Assembly (NCBI GenBank): GCA_023403475.1
Contig: JAEYEL010000155.1
Location: 1-13,821 of the forward strand
DNA from: Actinomycetes bacterium
GTDB lineage: Bacteria > Actinomycetota > Coriobacteriia > Coriobacteriales > Eggerthellaceae
DNA length: 13,821 nt
Direction: 5' to 3'
A model generated the notes under the pieces. That model saw only the letters and a program-made list of their open reading frames with translations, had not been told where the DNA came from and ran no database searches. Both the position numbers and the translations under genes were made by a program. Positions 7,260 through 13,821 of this stretch are shown here, in pieces (position 1 is the first letter of the stretch; each line of letters opens with the position of its first letter).

Positions 7260-8360
7260 TTAGGGGCGACGCACTATTATCATGCCCGAATGCATGCCCG
7301 CACGCACCACGTTGCTGTACGTCGACGAGCAGTGGATCATTTCCCCGCCGCCGGCGTAGATGCCGCAGTGCACCCAGTTCGTGCACACGTCACCCGGCTG
7401 CGGGTCGCTCGGCTGCGGCCAAGCCATGAACGTGTACGTTGTACCGATGCGGCCGTAGGCGCCGGTCAGGCAATAGGACACGAACCCCGAGCAATCGAAG
7501 GCACCGGGGCTGCAGGCGCCCCATACGTAGGAGGCGTTGCCGATGTAGCTGCAGGCGCGATCGTAAGGGTCGCTTCCCTGCCATGCGGGGGCTTTCGAAG
7601 ACGAGCCGCCGCCGTTGGTGTTTCCGCCACCACTGTTGTTCTGCTGCTGGCGCTGCCGCTCACGTTCCCGAGCGGCTTCTTCCTCTTGCGCACGGCGAAG
7701 CGCTTCGGCCTCTGCGGCGGCGCGTTCCTCTTCGAGCAGCTGGGCAGCTTCGGCGCTCAGGCTGTCGTAGGTCTGCTGCATGGCGGCAACGGTGGCTTCG
7801 GCCTCTTCCTTTATCTGCAGGGCTTCGGCGGCCTTTTCGGCAGCGATCTTCTCCTGCGCCTCGTATTCGGCCCTTTGCGCTTCAACTTCGGCGCGCAGAT
7901 CTTTCATCTCCTGAACCATGTCGGCGTCGTTTTGGTTCACCTGCTCCAAAATGTTCCAGTTCTGGGTGAACTCTTGGAAGCTCGAAGCCCCCAGCAGAAA
8001 GTCGACGAACGTCGCGGAACCCGAACGGTACATGCTGCGAGCGCGCGAGCCGAGCCTCTCCTGCAGGTCGGATATCTGGCCGTTCACCTCGTCGATGCGC
8101 GCCTGGGCCTCGTCCATCTTGGCCTGGGCGGCCTCCTGCTCGCTCACGGCGGTGTGGTAGTTCACCTCGGCCTCGTCGAGTTTTTCCTCCATGGCGTTCA
8201 GGGAAGCGAGCGCGGCATCGGCTTCGGCCTGCTTTTCCGCTGCGGTAGCAGCATGCGCCGTCTGCGGATCGATGAACAGCGACAGCGCCAGAACAGCGCT
8301 ACCACCGAGAAACATTCGCCTACTCGTAGGGGCATCGAAGATACTGGTGTGCTCGTTCAA
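7260..8360 (-). CDS. Tat-exported coiled-coil NlpC/P60 cell-wall hydrolase, upstream copy, TTG start
   Basis: A 366-aa paralogue of the neighbouring hydrolase. I start it at TTG 8360 because GGGAGG lies 7 nt upstream and the resulting protein begins MNEHTSIFDAPTSRRMFLGG, a canonical twin-arginine signal (R14-R15). The longer in-frame ATG start adds about 43 residues with no signal character. The next internal Met would remove the arginines. Likely cleavage follows AHA (37). Coiled coils run about 40-108 and 146-238, then a Gly/Ser/Asn linker (241-256), then NlpC/P60 with Cys290 (FDCSGFV), His331 (VHCGIY) and His343 (MIHCSS). A terminator at 7102-7155 closes it. Expected role: peptidoglycan peptide cleavage in the cell envelope. 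Its substrate bond is not shown by the sequence. Confidence 0.93.
   Translation of the reverse strand: MNEHTSIFDAPTSRRMFLGGSAVLALSLFIDPQTAHAATAAEKQAEADAALASLNAMEEKLDEAEVNYHTAVSEQEAAQAKMDEAQARIDEVNGQISDLQERLGSRARSMYRSGSATFVDFLLGASSFQEFTQNWNILEQVNQNDADMVQEMKDLRAEVEAQRAEYEAQEKIAAEKAAEALQIKEEAEATVAAMQQTYDSLSAEAAQLLEEERAAAEAEALRRAQEEEAARERERQRQQQNNSGGGNTNGGGSSSKAPAWQGSDPYDRACSYIGNASYVWGACSPGAFDCSGFVSYCLTGAYGRIGTTYTFMAWPQPSDPQPGDVCTNWVHCGIYAGGGEMIHCSSTYSNVVRAGMHSGMIIVRRP
7950..8039. repeat. Near-identical 90-nt direct repeat, copy in the upstream hydrolase
   Basis: Partner of the repeat at 6583-6672, about 1.37 kb away in the same orientation. One base differs in 90. Confidence 0.9.
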
Positions 8361-8603
8361 TGTGGAACCTCCCTTGATTGAGCAATGTGGTACGTTTGGT
8401 GTACAGATGCGGCTATGGTACCAGCTTTTTCGGCGAGCGGGAAAAGTCAGAGCGCCATTCCACAAAACGGGAACGCAATGTTCACGCAAAAGATACGAGC
8501 GCAGGCATACGGCAACTTCTTTCGCAGTCGTTTCCGCATGAACAAAGATGGTATCATGTTGGCATCGGAAACAGAAAGACCCGCTGGAGGTTTCTTCCCG
8601 CGC

Positions 8604-10061
8604 CTAGTCTTCGTACGACATGGCCTCGTCGAAAAGGGCTCCCACTTCCTTCGGCGGAGCCTTGGTTAGAAGCGCGGTTGCCACGGCGGCGATCATACCG
8701 GCAACGAAGCCGGGCAGAAGCTCGTAAAGCCCCGTTCCCGAAAAGAACGCCAGCCACAGAATGTCCACGCTTGCGCCCACCACGATGCCCGCGACCGCGC
8801 CGGGGAAGTTGAAGCGCTTCCAGAACAGGCTCAGCATGATAGCCGGGCCGAACGACGCGCCGAAGATGCCCCACGCGTTCGAAACAAGGCTCATGATGGT
8901 GCCTGCATCGGGATTCGCGGCAATGACCACCGCAACAAGCGAGATGACGACCACGGCCGCACGGCTCACCCAAAGCATCTCCTTGTCGCTCGACTTCCCT
9001 TTACGCACTATAGGTTTGTACACGTCAGCGGAAAGAGACGAGGCGGCCGAGAGCATCTGCGCGCTCGCCGTGCTCATGGCCGCAGCCAGAATGGCCGCCA
9101 GAAGCACACCCGATATGACGGCGGGAAAAACGGCGCGCACCATGACGATGAACACGAGCGACTGGCCTTCGATAGCCTCATCGTAGCCCAAAAACATACG
9201 TCCGACGATGCCGATGAGCGCCGCAAAGATGACGATGAGAATCGTCCAGCTCACGCCAACTGTCGCCGACTTCCGCATTTCCCTCTGCGAGCGCAGCGAC
9301 ATGAAGCGAACGATGATGTGGGGCATGCCGAAATAGCCAAGACCCCAGGCCAGGCCGCTCACAACATCCTGCCACGACGTAAAAGGGTTGAAGTATCCTG
9401 CTGCAACAGGCTCGGCCGTCACCGTGTTCAGCAGAAACGCCGCGAAGATGGGGGCTATCATCATGGCGGCCAGCATGAGCAGGCCCTGGAAGAAGTCGGT
9501 CCAGCACGCCGCCTTGTATCCGCCCAAAAACACGTAGCCGATGGTGATGGCGGCCGCCACGTACATGGCCAAGCTCTCGTCGATGCCCACGACGGTGTTG
9601 AACAGGGTGCCGCACGCCTTGATGGATGACGACGCGTAGATGGTGTAGGCGACGAGGAACACCACTGCGCAGATGACCTGCAGCGCCTTCGACTTGCTGA
9701 GAAAACGGTTGGTGAGGTACTGCGGGATGGTGATGGAGTCGTTCGCCACGATGGAGAACTTGCGCAGGCGCGGCGCTTGGAAAATCCAGCTGCATGCGTA
9801 GCCTATGGCCAGCCCCACCGATATCCACACCTGGCCTAAGCCCGCCGCATAGATGGCGGTGGGCAGACCCATGAGCACCCAGGCGCTCATGTCGGCCGTG
9901 CCGGCGGAAAGAGCCGTGACCCATGGACCCATCTGGCGGCCGCCAAGGAAATATTCCTTATCGCCGCCCGTTTTGGTCTTGATGAAGAAGTAAACGCCTA
10001 TGCCCAGCATGCAAAGCAAATAAATGACGAAAATTATCAACTCGACCGTATTGCGTTCCAT
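8604..10061 (-). CDS. putP: Sodium:proline symporter, PutP type (SSS family)
   Basis: A 485-aa membrane transporter of the sodium/solute symporter family, close in length and motifs to E. coli PutP (502 aa), which imports proline with Na+. Seen: EYFLGGRQMGPWVTALSAG at 36-54, DMSAW at 57-61 (E. coli D55-M56-S57), the WGLGYFGMPHIIVRFM segment, AILAAAMSTASAQ (aligning with the S340/T341 sodium ligands), and the WGIFGASFGPAIMLSLFW segment, with about 13 hydrophobic helices. The C-terminus is a short acidic tail. AAAGG lies 4 nt before the ATG, which is tight, and a GAGAGGG lies farther upstream. It is divergent from a lysR-type gene that may control it. Proline as substrate is inferred from similarity; a related solute is possible. 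Confidence 0.92.
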   Translation of the reverse strand: MERNTVELIIFVIYLLCMLGIGVYFFIKTKTGGDKEYFLGGRQMGPWVTALSAGTADMSAWVLMGLPTAIYAAGLGQVWISVGLAIGYACSWIFQAPRLRKFSIVANDSITIPQYLTNRFLSKSKALQVICAVVFLVAYTIYASSSIKACGTLFNTVVGIDESLAMYVAAAITIGYVFLGGYKAACWTDFFQGLLMLAAMMIAPIFAAFLLNTVTAEPVAAGYFNPFTSWQDVVSGLAWGLGYFGMPHIIVRFMSLRSQREMRKSATVGVSWTILIVIFAALIGIVGRMFLGYDEAIEGQSLVFIVMVRAVFPAVISGVLLAAILAAAMSTASAQMLSAASSLSADVYKPIVRKGKSSDKEMLWVSRAAVVVISLVAVVIAANPDAGTIMSLVSNAWGIFGASFGPAIMLSLFWKRFNFPGAVAGIVVGASVDILWLAFFSGTGLYELLPGFVAGMIAAVATALLTKAPPKEVGALFDEAMSYED

Positions 10062-10090
10062 ATAACCTTTATACCCTCTCGTTCATTCCC

Positions 10091-10113
10091 TTGCGCACAG
10101 CCACTTTGCGCAA
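10091..10113. promoter_or_regulatory. Inverted repeat upstream of putP
   Basis: TTGCGCA and TGCGCAA, 7-bp arms with a 9-bp spacer, lying 30-52 bp before the putP start. It could be an operator, for example for the divergent LysR-type protein, or a hairpin in the putP leader. There is no direct evidence for either. Confidence 0.4.
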
Positions 10114-10134
10114 GGCCGCACGCATTGCCCCATG

Positions 10135-10235
10135 CGCCTTCCCGCGCGCACTTGACAACCCCCGAGCGTTCCTGCGCCTTCCCGCGCGTTTTTCTGGCGC
10201 TCTTGAGCGTTCCCGCATGTTCTTGCGCATTCTCG
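10135..10235. repeat. Array of short repeats with a 10-bp period next to parS
   Basis: Reading in steps of 10 bp from 10165 gives AGCGTTCCTG, CGCCTTCCCG, CGCGTTTTTC, one 11-bp unit TGGCGCTCTTG, AGCGTTCCCG, CATGTTCTTG and CGCATTCTCG. An earlier unit CGCCTTCCCG lies at 10135, followed by two degenerate units. The loose consensus is CGCGTTCCCG. Within it, a 16-bp piece (TGCGCCTTCCCGCGCG) recurs exactly at 10133 and 10173, and GAGCGTTCC at 10164 and 10205, so the region may also be described as two imperfect ~40-bp tandem copies. The period is one helical turn and not a multiple of three, so it is DNA-level and not coding. Confidence 0.65.
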
Positions 10236-10259
10236 AAGTCAAATCCGCAGCATTGGATC

Positions 10260-10287
10260 CGGAAATGTTTCACGTGAAACATTTCCG
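10260..10287. promoter_or_regulatory. parS centromere site (ParB/Spo0J binding) within a 28-bp perfect palindrome
   Basis: Positions 10266-10281 read TGTTTCACGTGAAACA, an exact match to the 16-bp consensus parS site bound by chromosomal ParB/Spo0J in many bacteria. The symmetry continues six bases on each side, from C10260 to G10287, without a mismatch. ParB loads here, spreads as a CTP-dependent clamp and recruits SMC and ParA for chromosome segregation. It lies in non-coding DNA between putP and lysR. parS sites usually cluster around the replication origin, so this window is probably in the origin-proximal part of the chromosome. The extra symmetric flanks are not part of the known consensus. 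Confidence 0.92.
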
Positions 10288-10437
10288 AAAAACGAAACGG
10301 GTCTCGCGACGTCTGAAAGGCCCGCTTCGCTCGCATGCCCGAAAGGCCCACGTATCCGGCCGCACAATGGGATTGCCACTCATCCTGGCGCTTTACCGCA
10401 ATAAAGGGCAAAAACGCATTCCGCATTCAACCATAAG

Positions 10438-10446
10438 TGATATCAT
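10438..10446 (+). promoter_or_regulatory. Possible extended -10 promoter for the lysR-type gene
   Basis: TGATATCAT matches the extended -10 pattern (TG, one base, then TATCAT). No -35 of quality lies 17 bp upstream. The start would be near 10453, leaving a leader of about 40 nt. The embedded palindrome TGATATCA could also be part of an operator. Confidence 0.35.
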
Positions 10447-10492
10447 ACGAAAAGCGGATATTTGGAATCTCTAACATGAGAGATAGTCATAC

Positions 10493-11359
10493 ATGGAAGT
10501 CAACCTGCAAAAATGCATTGCATTTACAACCGTAGTGGAATGCGGATCGTTTACAAAAGCTGCCGAGCGGCTGAGCTATTCGCAAAGCGGCGTGAGCCGC
10601 ATGATAGCCGACCTTGAGACCGAATGGAAAATCAACCTACTTGAGCGACACAAAGGCGGCGTACGCTTAACGAGCGACGGGACGAAAGTTCTCCCCTACG
10701 TGAAGAGCCTGTGTACGGAATACGACAAACTGCGCATGCGAGTTGACGAGATAAACGGCCTGCAATCAGGACTTATTCGCATCGCAACGTTTTCGAGCGG
10801 TGCATCTTTGTGGCTCCCCAACATCATCAAGAAGTTCCAGAAAGCCTACCCCAACATCGACTACGAAGTGATGCTTGGCGACTACACCGAGATAGAGCAA
10901 TGGATTATGGAAGGTCGAGCTGACTGCGGCTTTTTGCCCTCGCCGGTAAACGATGCGCTGGAAACCATCTTTATGGAGCGCGATCAGATGCTCGTGGTGA
11001 TGCCGAAAGAGCACCCACGCGCAAACGATGAGACCTTCCCCGTAGCAGCACTGGCCAATGAACCGTTTATGCTGCTCGAGCGCGGCAACGGCGCCGAGGT
11101 CGAACGCATTCTGAAGAAGAACGGACTTGCTCCCCGCATTAACTTCACCACCTGGGACGATTACGCAATCATGGCTATGGTGGAGAAGGGGCTGGGCGTA
11201 AGCATTCTCACCGATATGATTATGCGGCGCTGCCCTTACGACGTGGTAGCCAGACCGTTGGACGAGCCCATTTATCGCAACGTGGTACTGGCGTTTCGCG
11301 GAAAAGACGCCTCGTCGCTCGCGCTGCAGCGGTTCGTGGAGTACCTGCCGTATCGATAA
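10493..11359 (+). CDS. LysR-family transcriptional regulator
   Basis: A 288-aa regulator. The N-terminal winged helix-turn-helix spans about residues 1-62, with the recognition region KAAERLSYSQSGVSRMIADLE, typical of the family. A linker helix follows, then a two-lobed periplasmic-binding-like effector domain (about 92-288), beginning GLIRIATFSSGASLWLPNII. LysR regulators bind as tetramers and often control the divergently transcribed neighbour, here putP, together with themselves; the ligand could therefore be an amino acid. The gene downstream on the same strand is a PLP aminotransferase. The ribosome site before the ATG is weak (GAGAG at a long spacing). I see no intrinsic terminator after it. 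Confidence 0.93.
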   Translation: MEVNLQKCIAFTTVVECGSFTKAAERLSYSQSGVSRMIADLETEWKINLLERHKGGVRLTSDGTKVLPYVKSLCTEYDKLRMRVDEINGLQSGLIRIATFSSGASLWLPNIIKKFQKAYPNIDYEVMLGDYTEIEQWIMEGRADCGFLPSPVNDALETIFMERDQMLVVMPKEHPRANDETFPVAALANEPFMLLERGNGAEVERILKKNGLAPRINFTTWDDYAIMAMVEKGLGVSILTDMIMRRCPYDVVARPLDEPIYRNVVLAFRGKDASSLALQRFVEYLPYR

Positions 11360-11511
11360 CCGACAAGCGGCCAAGCGCGCTCAGCATTTCCTGACGCGGA
11401 ATTCGAGTTTCGGGGAAGACACCCGTTAAGAACCGTCCGTCGGGGACACCCGCCACATGGGAAGAATCTGCCTTTGCGGAAGCGTTGCGCGCAAAAACGG
11501 TGCTGCGGGAT

Positions 11512-11517
11512 TATACT
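11512..11517 (+). promoter_or_regulatory. Possible -10 element for the aminotransferase gene
   Basis: TATACT, 41 bp before the ATG. The best upstream -35-like hexamer (TTGCGC at 11485-11490) is 21 bp away, too far for a standard sigma70 promoter. The 199-bp gap after lysR makes an independent promoter plausible. Confidence 0.3.
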
Positions 11518-11558
11518 GGGAATATAACTGGCGGGACACATACGGCGAAAGGAACACC

Positions 11559-12848
11559 ATGCCAACCTATGCGGAATTGTCCGAAAACGAGCTTTCTGCT
11601 TGCCTTACGACCCTGAAAGAGGAATACGCCGCCTTCAAAGCGAAGGGGCTTTCCCTGAACATGGCACGCGGAAAGCCGAGCGCGGCGCAGCTCGACTTGA
11701 GCATGCCCATGCTCTCGCTTGTGACCAGCGCCGAGGACTGTCGTGCGGCCGATGGCACCGACTGCCGCAACTACGGCGTGCTCGATGGCCTGCCGGAAGC
11801 GAAAGCGCTTTTGGCCATCATGCTGGACGACGAACCCGCAAACGTCATCGTAGGCGGCAACTCCAGCCTCACGCTCATGTACGATTCCGTGGCACGCTGC
11901 CTTGACTTCGGCACGCTGGGGTCGAAACCGTGGTGCCGCTACGAGGAAATCAAGTGGCTTTGCCCTGTTCCCGGCTACGATCGCCACTTCGGCGTGACCG
12001 AGGCGTTCGGCATCACCATGATTCCTGTGGCCATGAACGCGGACGGTCCGGACATGGACGAAGTGGAGCGCCTGGTGCAAGGCGATGATTCCGTGAAGGG
12101 CATCTGGTGCGTGCCGAAGTATTCCAACCCCGGCGGCGTGACGTATTCCGATGAGGTGGTGCGCCGTCTGGCCGCCATGGAATGCGCAGCCGACGACTTC
12201 CGCATCTTCTGGGACAACGCCTACTGCGTGCATCATTTAAGCGACGATGAGGCCGAACAGGACCGCGTGCTCGACATTGGCGCGGCGTGTCGCGAGGCGA
12301 AAAACCCCCACCGCTACTTCAAGTTCGCGTCCACCTCGAAGGTGACGCATCCGGGCGCAGGCATTTCCGGCATCGCGGCAAGCCCGGAAAACATCGCCGA
12401 GATCAAAAAGCGCATGGGCGTGGGCACCATCGGCTTCGACAAGATAAACCAGCTGCGCCACGTGAAGTTTTTGCGTGACGCGGAAGGCCTGACCGCGCAT
12501 ATGTCCAAGCACGCCGCCATTCTGCGCCCGAAGTTTCAGCTGGTAGCGCGCAAGCTGGAAGAGGGGCTGGCCTGCGTGGGTGGATGCGCGTGGTCCAACC
12601 CGCGCGGCGGCTATTTCGTAAGCTTCGACGCTCCTGAAGGGTGCGCGAAACGCATCGTGTCGCTTGCGAAAGAGGCTGGCGTTACCATGACCGGCGCCGG
12701 CGCCACCTGGCCTTACAAGCAAGACCCCCACGACAGCAATATCCGCATCGCCCCTACCCTGCCCCCGCTCGAAGAGCTTGACGCCGCCTTGGACGTGTTC
12801 GTCTGCTGCGTGAAGCTCGCCTACGCAGAAAAGCTGCTGGAAAAGTAA
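11559..12848 (+). CDS. PLP-dependent aminotransferase, aspartate-aminotransferase type Ic-like
   Basis: A 429-aa fold-type I PLP enzyme resembling the Asp_aminotransf (formerly MocR-like) catalytic family, which includes the Corynebacterium glutamicum AspT type. The hallmark NMARGKPSAAQLDLS lies at 34-48. Cofactor and substrate residues visible by motif: N190 in SNPGG, D219 in FWDNAY (contact to the pyridine nitrogen), Schiff-base K261 in STSKVTHPGAG, and R396 in NIRIAPTLPP (substrate carboxylate). There is no DNA-binding domain, so this is the free enzyme and not a MocR regulator. The ATG at 11559 is preferred over the longer frame because AAAGGA lies 7 nt upstream. Likely reaction: aspartate + 2-oxoglutarate to oxaloacetate + glutamate. 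The substrate is inferred. Confidence 0.92.
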   Translation: MPTYAELSENELSACLTTLKEEYAAFKAKGLSLNMARGKPSAAQLDLSMPMLSLVTSAEDCRAADGTDCRNYGVLDGLPEAKALLAIMLDDEPANVIVGGNSSLTLMYDSVARCLDFGTLGSKPWCRYEEIKWLCPVPGYDRHFGVTEAFGITMIPVAMNADGPDMDEVERLVQGDDSVKGIWCVPKYSNPGGVTYSDEVVRRLAAMECAADDFRIFWDNAYCVHHLSDDEAEQDRVLDIGAACREAKNPHRYFKFASTSKVTHPGAGISGIAASPENIAEIKKRMGVGTIGFDKINQLRHVKFLRDAEGLTAHMSKHAAILRPKFQLVARKLEEGLACVGGCAWSNPRGGYFVSFDAPEGCAKRIVSLAKEAGVTMTGAGATWPYKQDPHDSNIRIAPTLPPLEELDAALDVFVCCVKLAYAEKLLEK

Positions 12849-12895
12849 AGCCGGCACGATACCCGAAGAAGCCTCCCCAGAAAAACCTTCGAAGA

Positions 12896-12937
12896 AGTTC
12901 CCGAACATGCTTGAGGCCTCAAGCATGTTCGGGAACT
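12896..12937. terminator. Perfect 42-bp palindrome between convergent genes
   Basis: A 21-bp arm starting AGTTCCCGAACATGC is followed at once by its exact reverse complement, centred at GGCC (12915-12918). Allowing one bulged A, GAAG/CTTC adds four more pairs. It lies 47 bp after the aminotransferase stop and 106 bp from the stop of the convergent gene. Neither side has a classical T-run directly after the stem, although TTTTT appears about 10 nt on for minus-strand transcripts. A bidirectional terminator or mRNA 3' end protector is the likeliest role. Confidence 0.6.
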
Positions 12938-13043
12938 CTTCCGTTCGACGCAAAAAGCACGCTTTCCTATCCGTCATTTTTCCCGTTCATCATGTAAGTT
13001 TCGCGATTTGCCCTATCGCCCGAAACAGGATGCGGGCAAGGGT

Positions 13044-13820
13044 TTATGCGGGCGATTGCCCTTGTTCCGGATACTCTTCCAAGGCCACTTCGCGGATGCG
13101 GAAAGCAGTGGGCGAAAGGGAGCCCGGAGAAACAGAAGCATCTTCGTCGGCCGGTTCGAGAACGTTCACGCTTACCCCTATTTTGACCTGCGGCATTCGC
13201 TTTTGCAGCTCTGCCGCCCATGCAAGGGGGAAGGCAAGCGCGGGAACGGAAAGGTCGAAGTCGCAAAAGTCGCAGCTGGCGGAAGGGCCGTCGCTCGAAG
13301 AGGCGAGGCAGAAGCGAAGCTGAGAACGACCTGAGGGGTCGAGGCCGCAGCTGCGCGAAGGGTTTTTTGGGCGCAGGCCTTCCGCAGCCCGACCCGTGTC
13401 AGCCGTGCGCGCCAGTTCCCTCAAGACGGTAGCCACCGCCTCCGCATCGCCTCCGAAAACCTTGGCGCATTTGAGGAAGTAGTCGCCCGGATCGAGGGAA
13501 AGCCACGCATGGCGGGCGGCGAAGACGGAGTCCGTGAGGAAGGGCTTGTTCTGCTGGTAGATTTGGCCGGTGAACTTGTTGTCAAGCGAGCAGTAGTGGA
13601 CGCCGAGGCGCAAGCCGGCCTCGCGGGCGAAGCGCAGAAGCTCCAGACATTCCGCCTCGCTGCCGGCAACGGGCATGCCACCGGCGTACCAGTAGTTGTA
13701 CAAGCGCTCGTAAGGGTTCTTGCGGATGCGGAACCCGCGCCGCGCGAACTCCTGCGCGTTGTGCAAAGGAAAGCAGAACTCCAGCAGGTTGACGCCGCGC
13801 AACCCCAGCTCGTCGAGACG
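13044..13820 (-). CDS. C-terminal part of an unrecognised protein, possibly a radical SAM enzyme, 5' end outside the window
   Basis: The frame is open to the window edge and gives 258 residues ending ...EEYPEQGQSPA. It would begin in-window with RLDELGLRGVNLLEFCFPLHN, so the true start lies beyond 13821. Seen: a well-ordered first half (RKNPYERLYNYWYAGGMPV, a helix LELLRFAREAGLRLGVHY, then CSLDNKFTGQIYQQNK), a variable Arg/Ser-rich stretch in the middle with CDFCDF, and a strand-like ending (MPQVKIGVSVNVLEP). There are no membrane segments. The LGVHYCSLDNK style reminds me of C-terminal parts of radical SAM proteins, but the CxxxCxxC cluster would be upstream and is not visible, so the function is a guess. 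It converges on the aminotransferase gene across the 42-bp palindrome. Confidence 0.7.
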   Translation of the reverse strand, partial: RLDELGLRGVNLLEFCFPLHNAQEFARRGFRIRKNPYERLYNYWYAGGMPVAGSEAECLELLRFAREAGLRLGVHYCSLDNKFTGQIYQQNKPFLTDSVFAARHAWLSLDPGDYFLKCAKVFGGDAEAVATVLRELARTADTGRAAEGLRPKNPSRSCGLDPSGRSQLRFCLASSSDGPSASCDFCDFDLSVPALAFPLAWAAELQKRMPQVKIGVSVNVLEPADEDASVSPGSLSPTAFRIREVALEEYPEQGQSPA

Positions 13821-13821
13821 G

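Larger units (their letters stand above)
10062..10492. other. 431-bp divergent intergenic region between putP and lysR
   Basis: No convincing gene lies here. It holds, left to right, an inverted repeat (10091-10113), a 10-bp-phased short-repeat array (10135-10235), a parS palindrome (10260-10287) and a possible extended -10 for lysR (10438-10446). Between 10288 and 10437 I see only GAAAGGCCC occurring twice within 40 bp. No clear putP promoter could be picked. Confidence 0.8.

Noticed and set aside
5776..8381. Two long plus-strand frames (429 and 440 codons) opposite the hydrolases
   Set aside because: They are composition shadows of the Ala/Glu-rich coiled coils. The opposite strand shows real signal peptides, catalytic motifs and ribosome sites.
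8570..8603. Terminator after putP
   Set aside because: The best stem has an A-C mismatch and a weak T-tract (CTTTCTGTTT). Not convincing enough to list.
10037..10474. Open frames of 129 (minus) and 127 (plus) codons over the putP-lysR gap
   Set aside because: Neither has a convincing start or a protein-like composition. Both read MFHVKH simply because they cross the parS palindrome.
12896..12937. LexA-type SOS box in the 42-bp palindrome (GAACATG and CATGTTC half-sites)
   Set aside because: The half-sites are much too far apart for the GAAC-N4-GTTC spacing, and no SOS gene starts here.

Overview
This window looks like chromosomal DNA of a fairly GC-rich Gram-positive bacterium. The best guess is the Coriobacteriia (Eggerthella/Slackia-like). 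That guess rests on the style of the ribosomal proteins, the paired Tat-exported NlpC/P60 hydrolases with Ala/Glu-rich coiled coils, and the overall codon usage. It is an inference from appearance, not from a search.

Positions 1-5865 hold translation and secretion genes on the minus strand. Read in the direction of transcription: a near-consensus sigma70 promoter (5837-5865), then tRNA-Tyr, tRNA-Thr, tRNA-Met, tuf, rpmG, tRNA-Trp, secE, nusG, rplK and rplA, ending at a clear intrinsic terminator (1202-1236). Hairpins sit in front of tuf, after tuf, after tRNA-Trp and in the nusG-rplK gap, so transcription or processing is probably tuned inside this long unit. The block stops after rplA instead of continuing into rplJ-rplL-rpoB. 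A separate promoter then drives a small zinc-ribbon protein and lgt, which is cut by the window edge.

Positions 5905-8360 hold two tandem paralogous cell-wall hydrolases (359 and 366 aa). Each has a twin-arginine signal, coiled coils and an NlpC/P60 catalytic domain. The upstream copy starts with TTG and ends at a strong terminator. The pair shares an almost unchanged stretch of about 90 nt inside the coiled-coil region.

Positions 8604-12848 hold a PutP-type sodium/solute symporter (minus) divergent from a LysR-type regulator (plus), followed by a type Ic aspartate-aminotransferase-like PLP enzyme (plus). The 431-bp putP-lysR gap is the most interesting part of the window. It contains a perfect 28-bp palindrome whose core is an exact ParB/Spo0J parS site, preceded by an array of short repeats phased at 10 bp (one DNA helical turn) and by an inverted repeat next to putP. 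This suggests a chromosome-segregation centromere inside an ordinary divergent intergenic region.

Positions 12849-13821 hold a perfect 42-bp palindrome between convergent genes, then the C-terminal part of a minus-strand protein that I cannot name with confidence.
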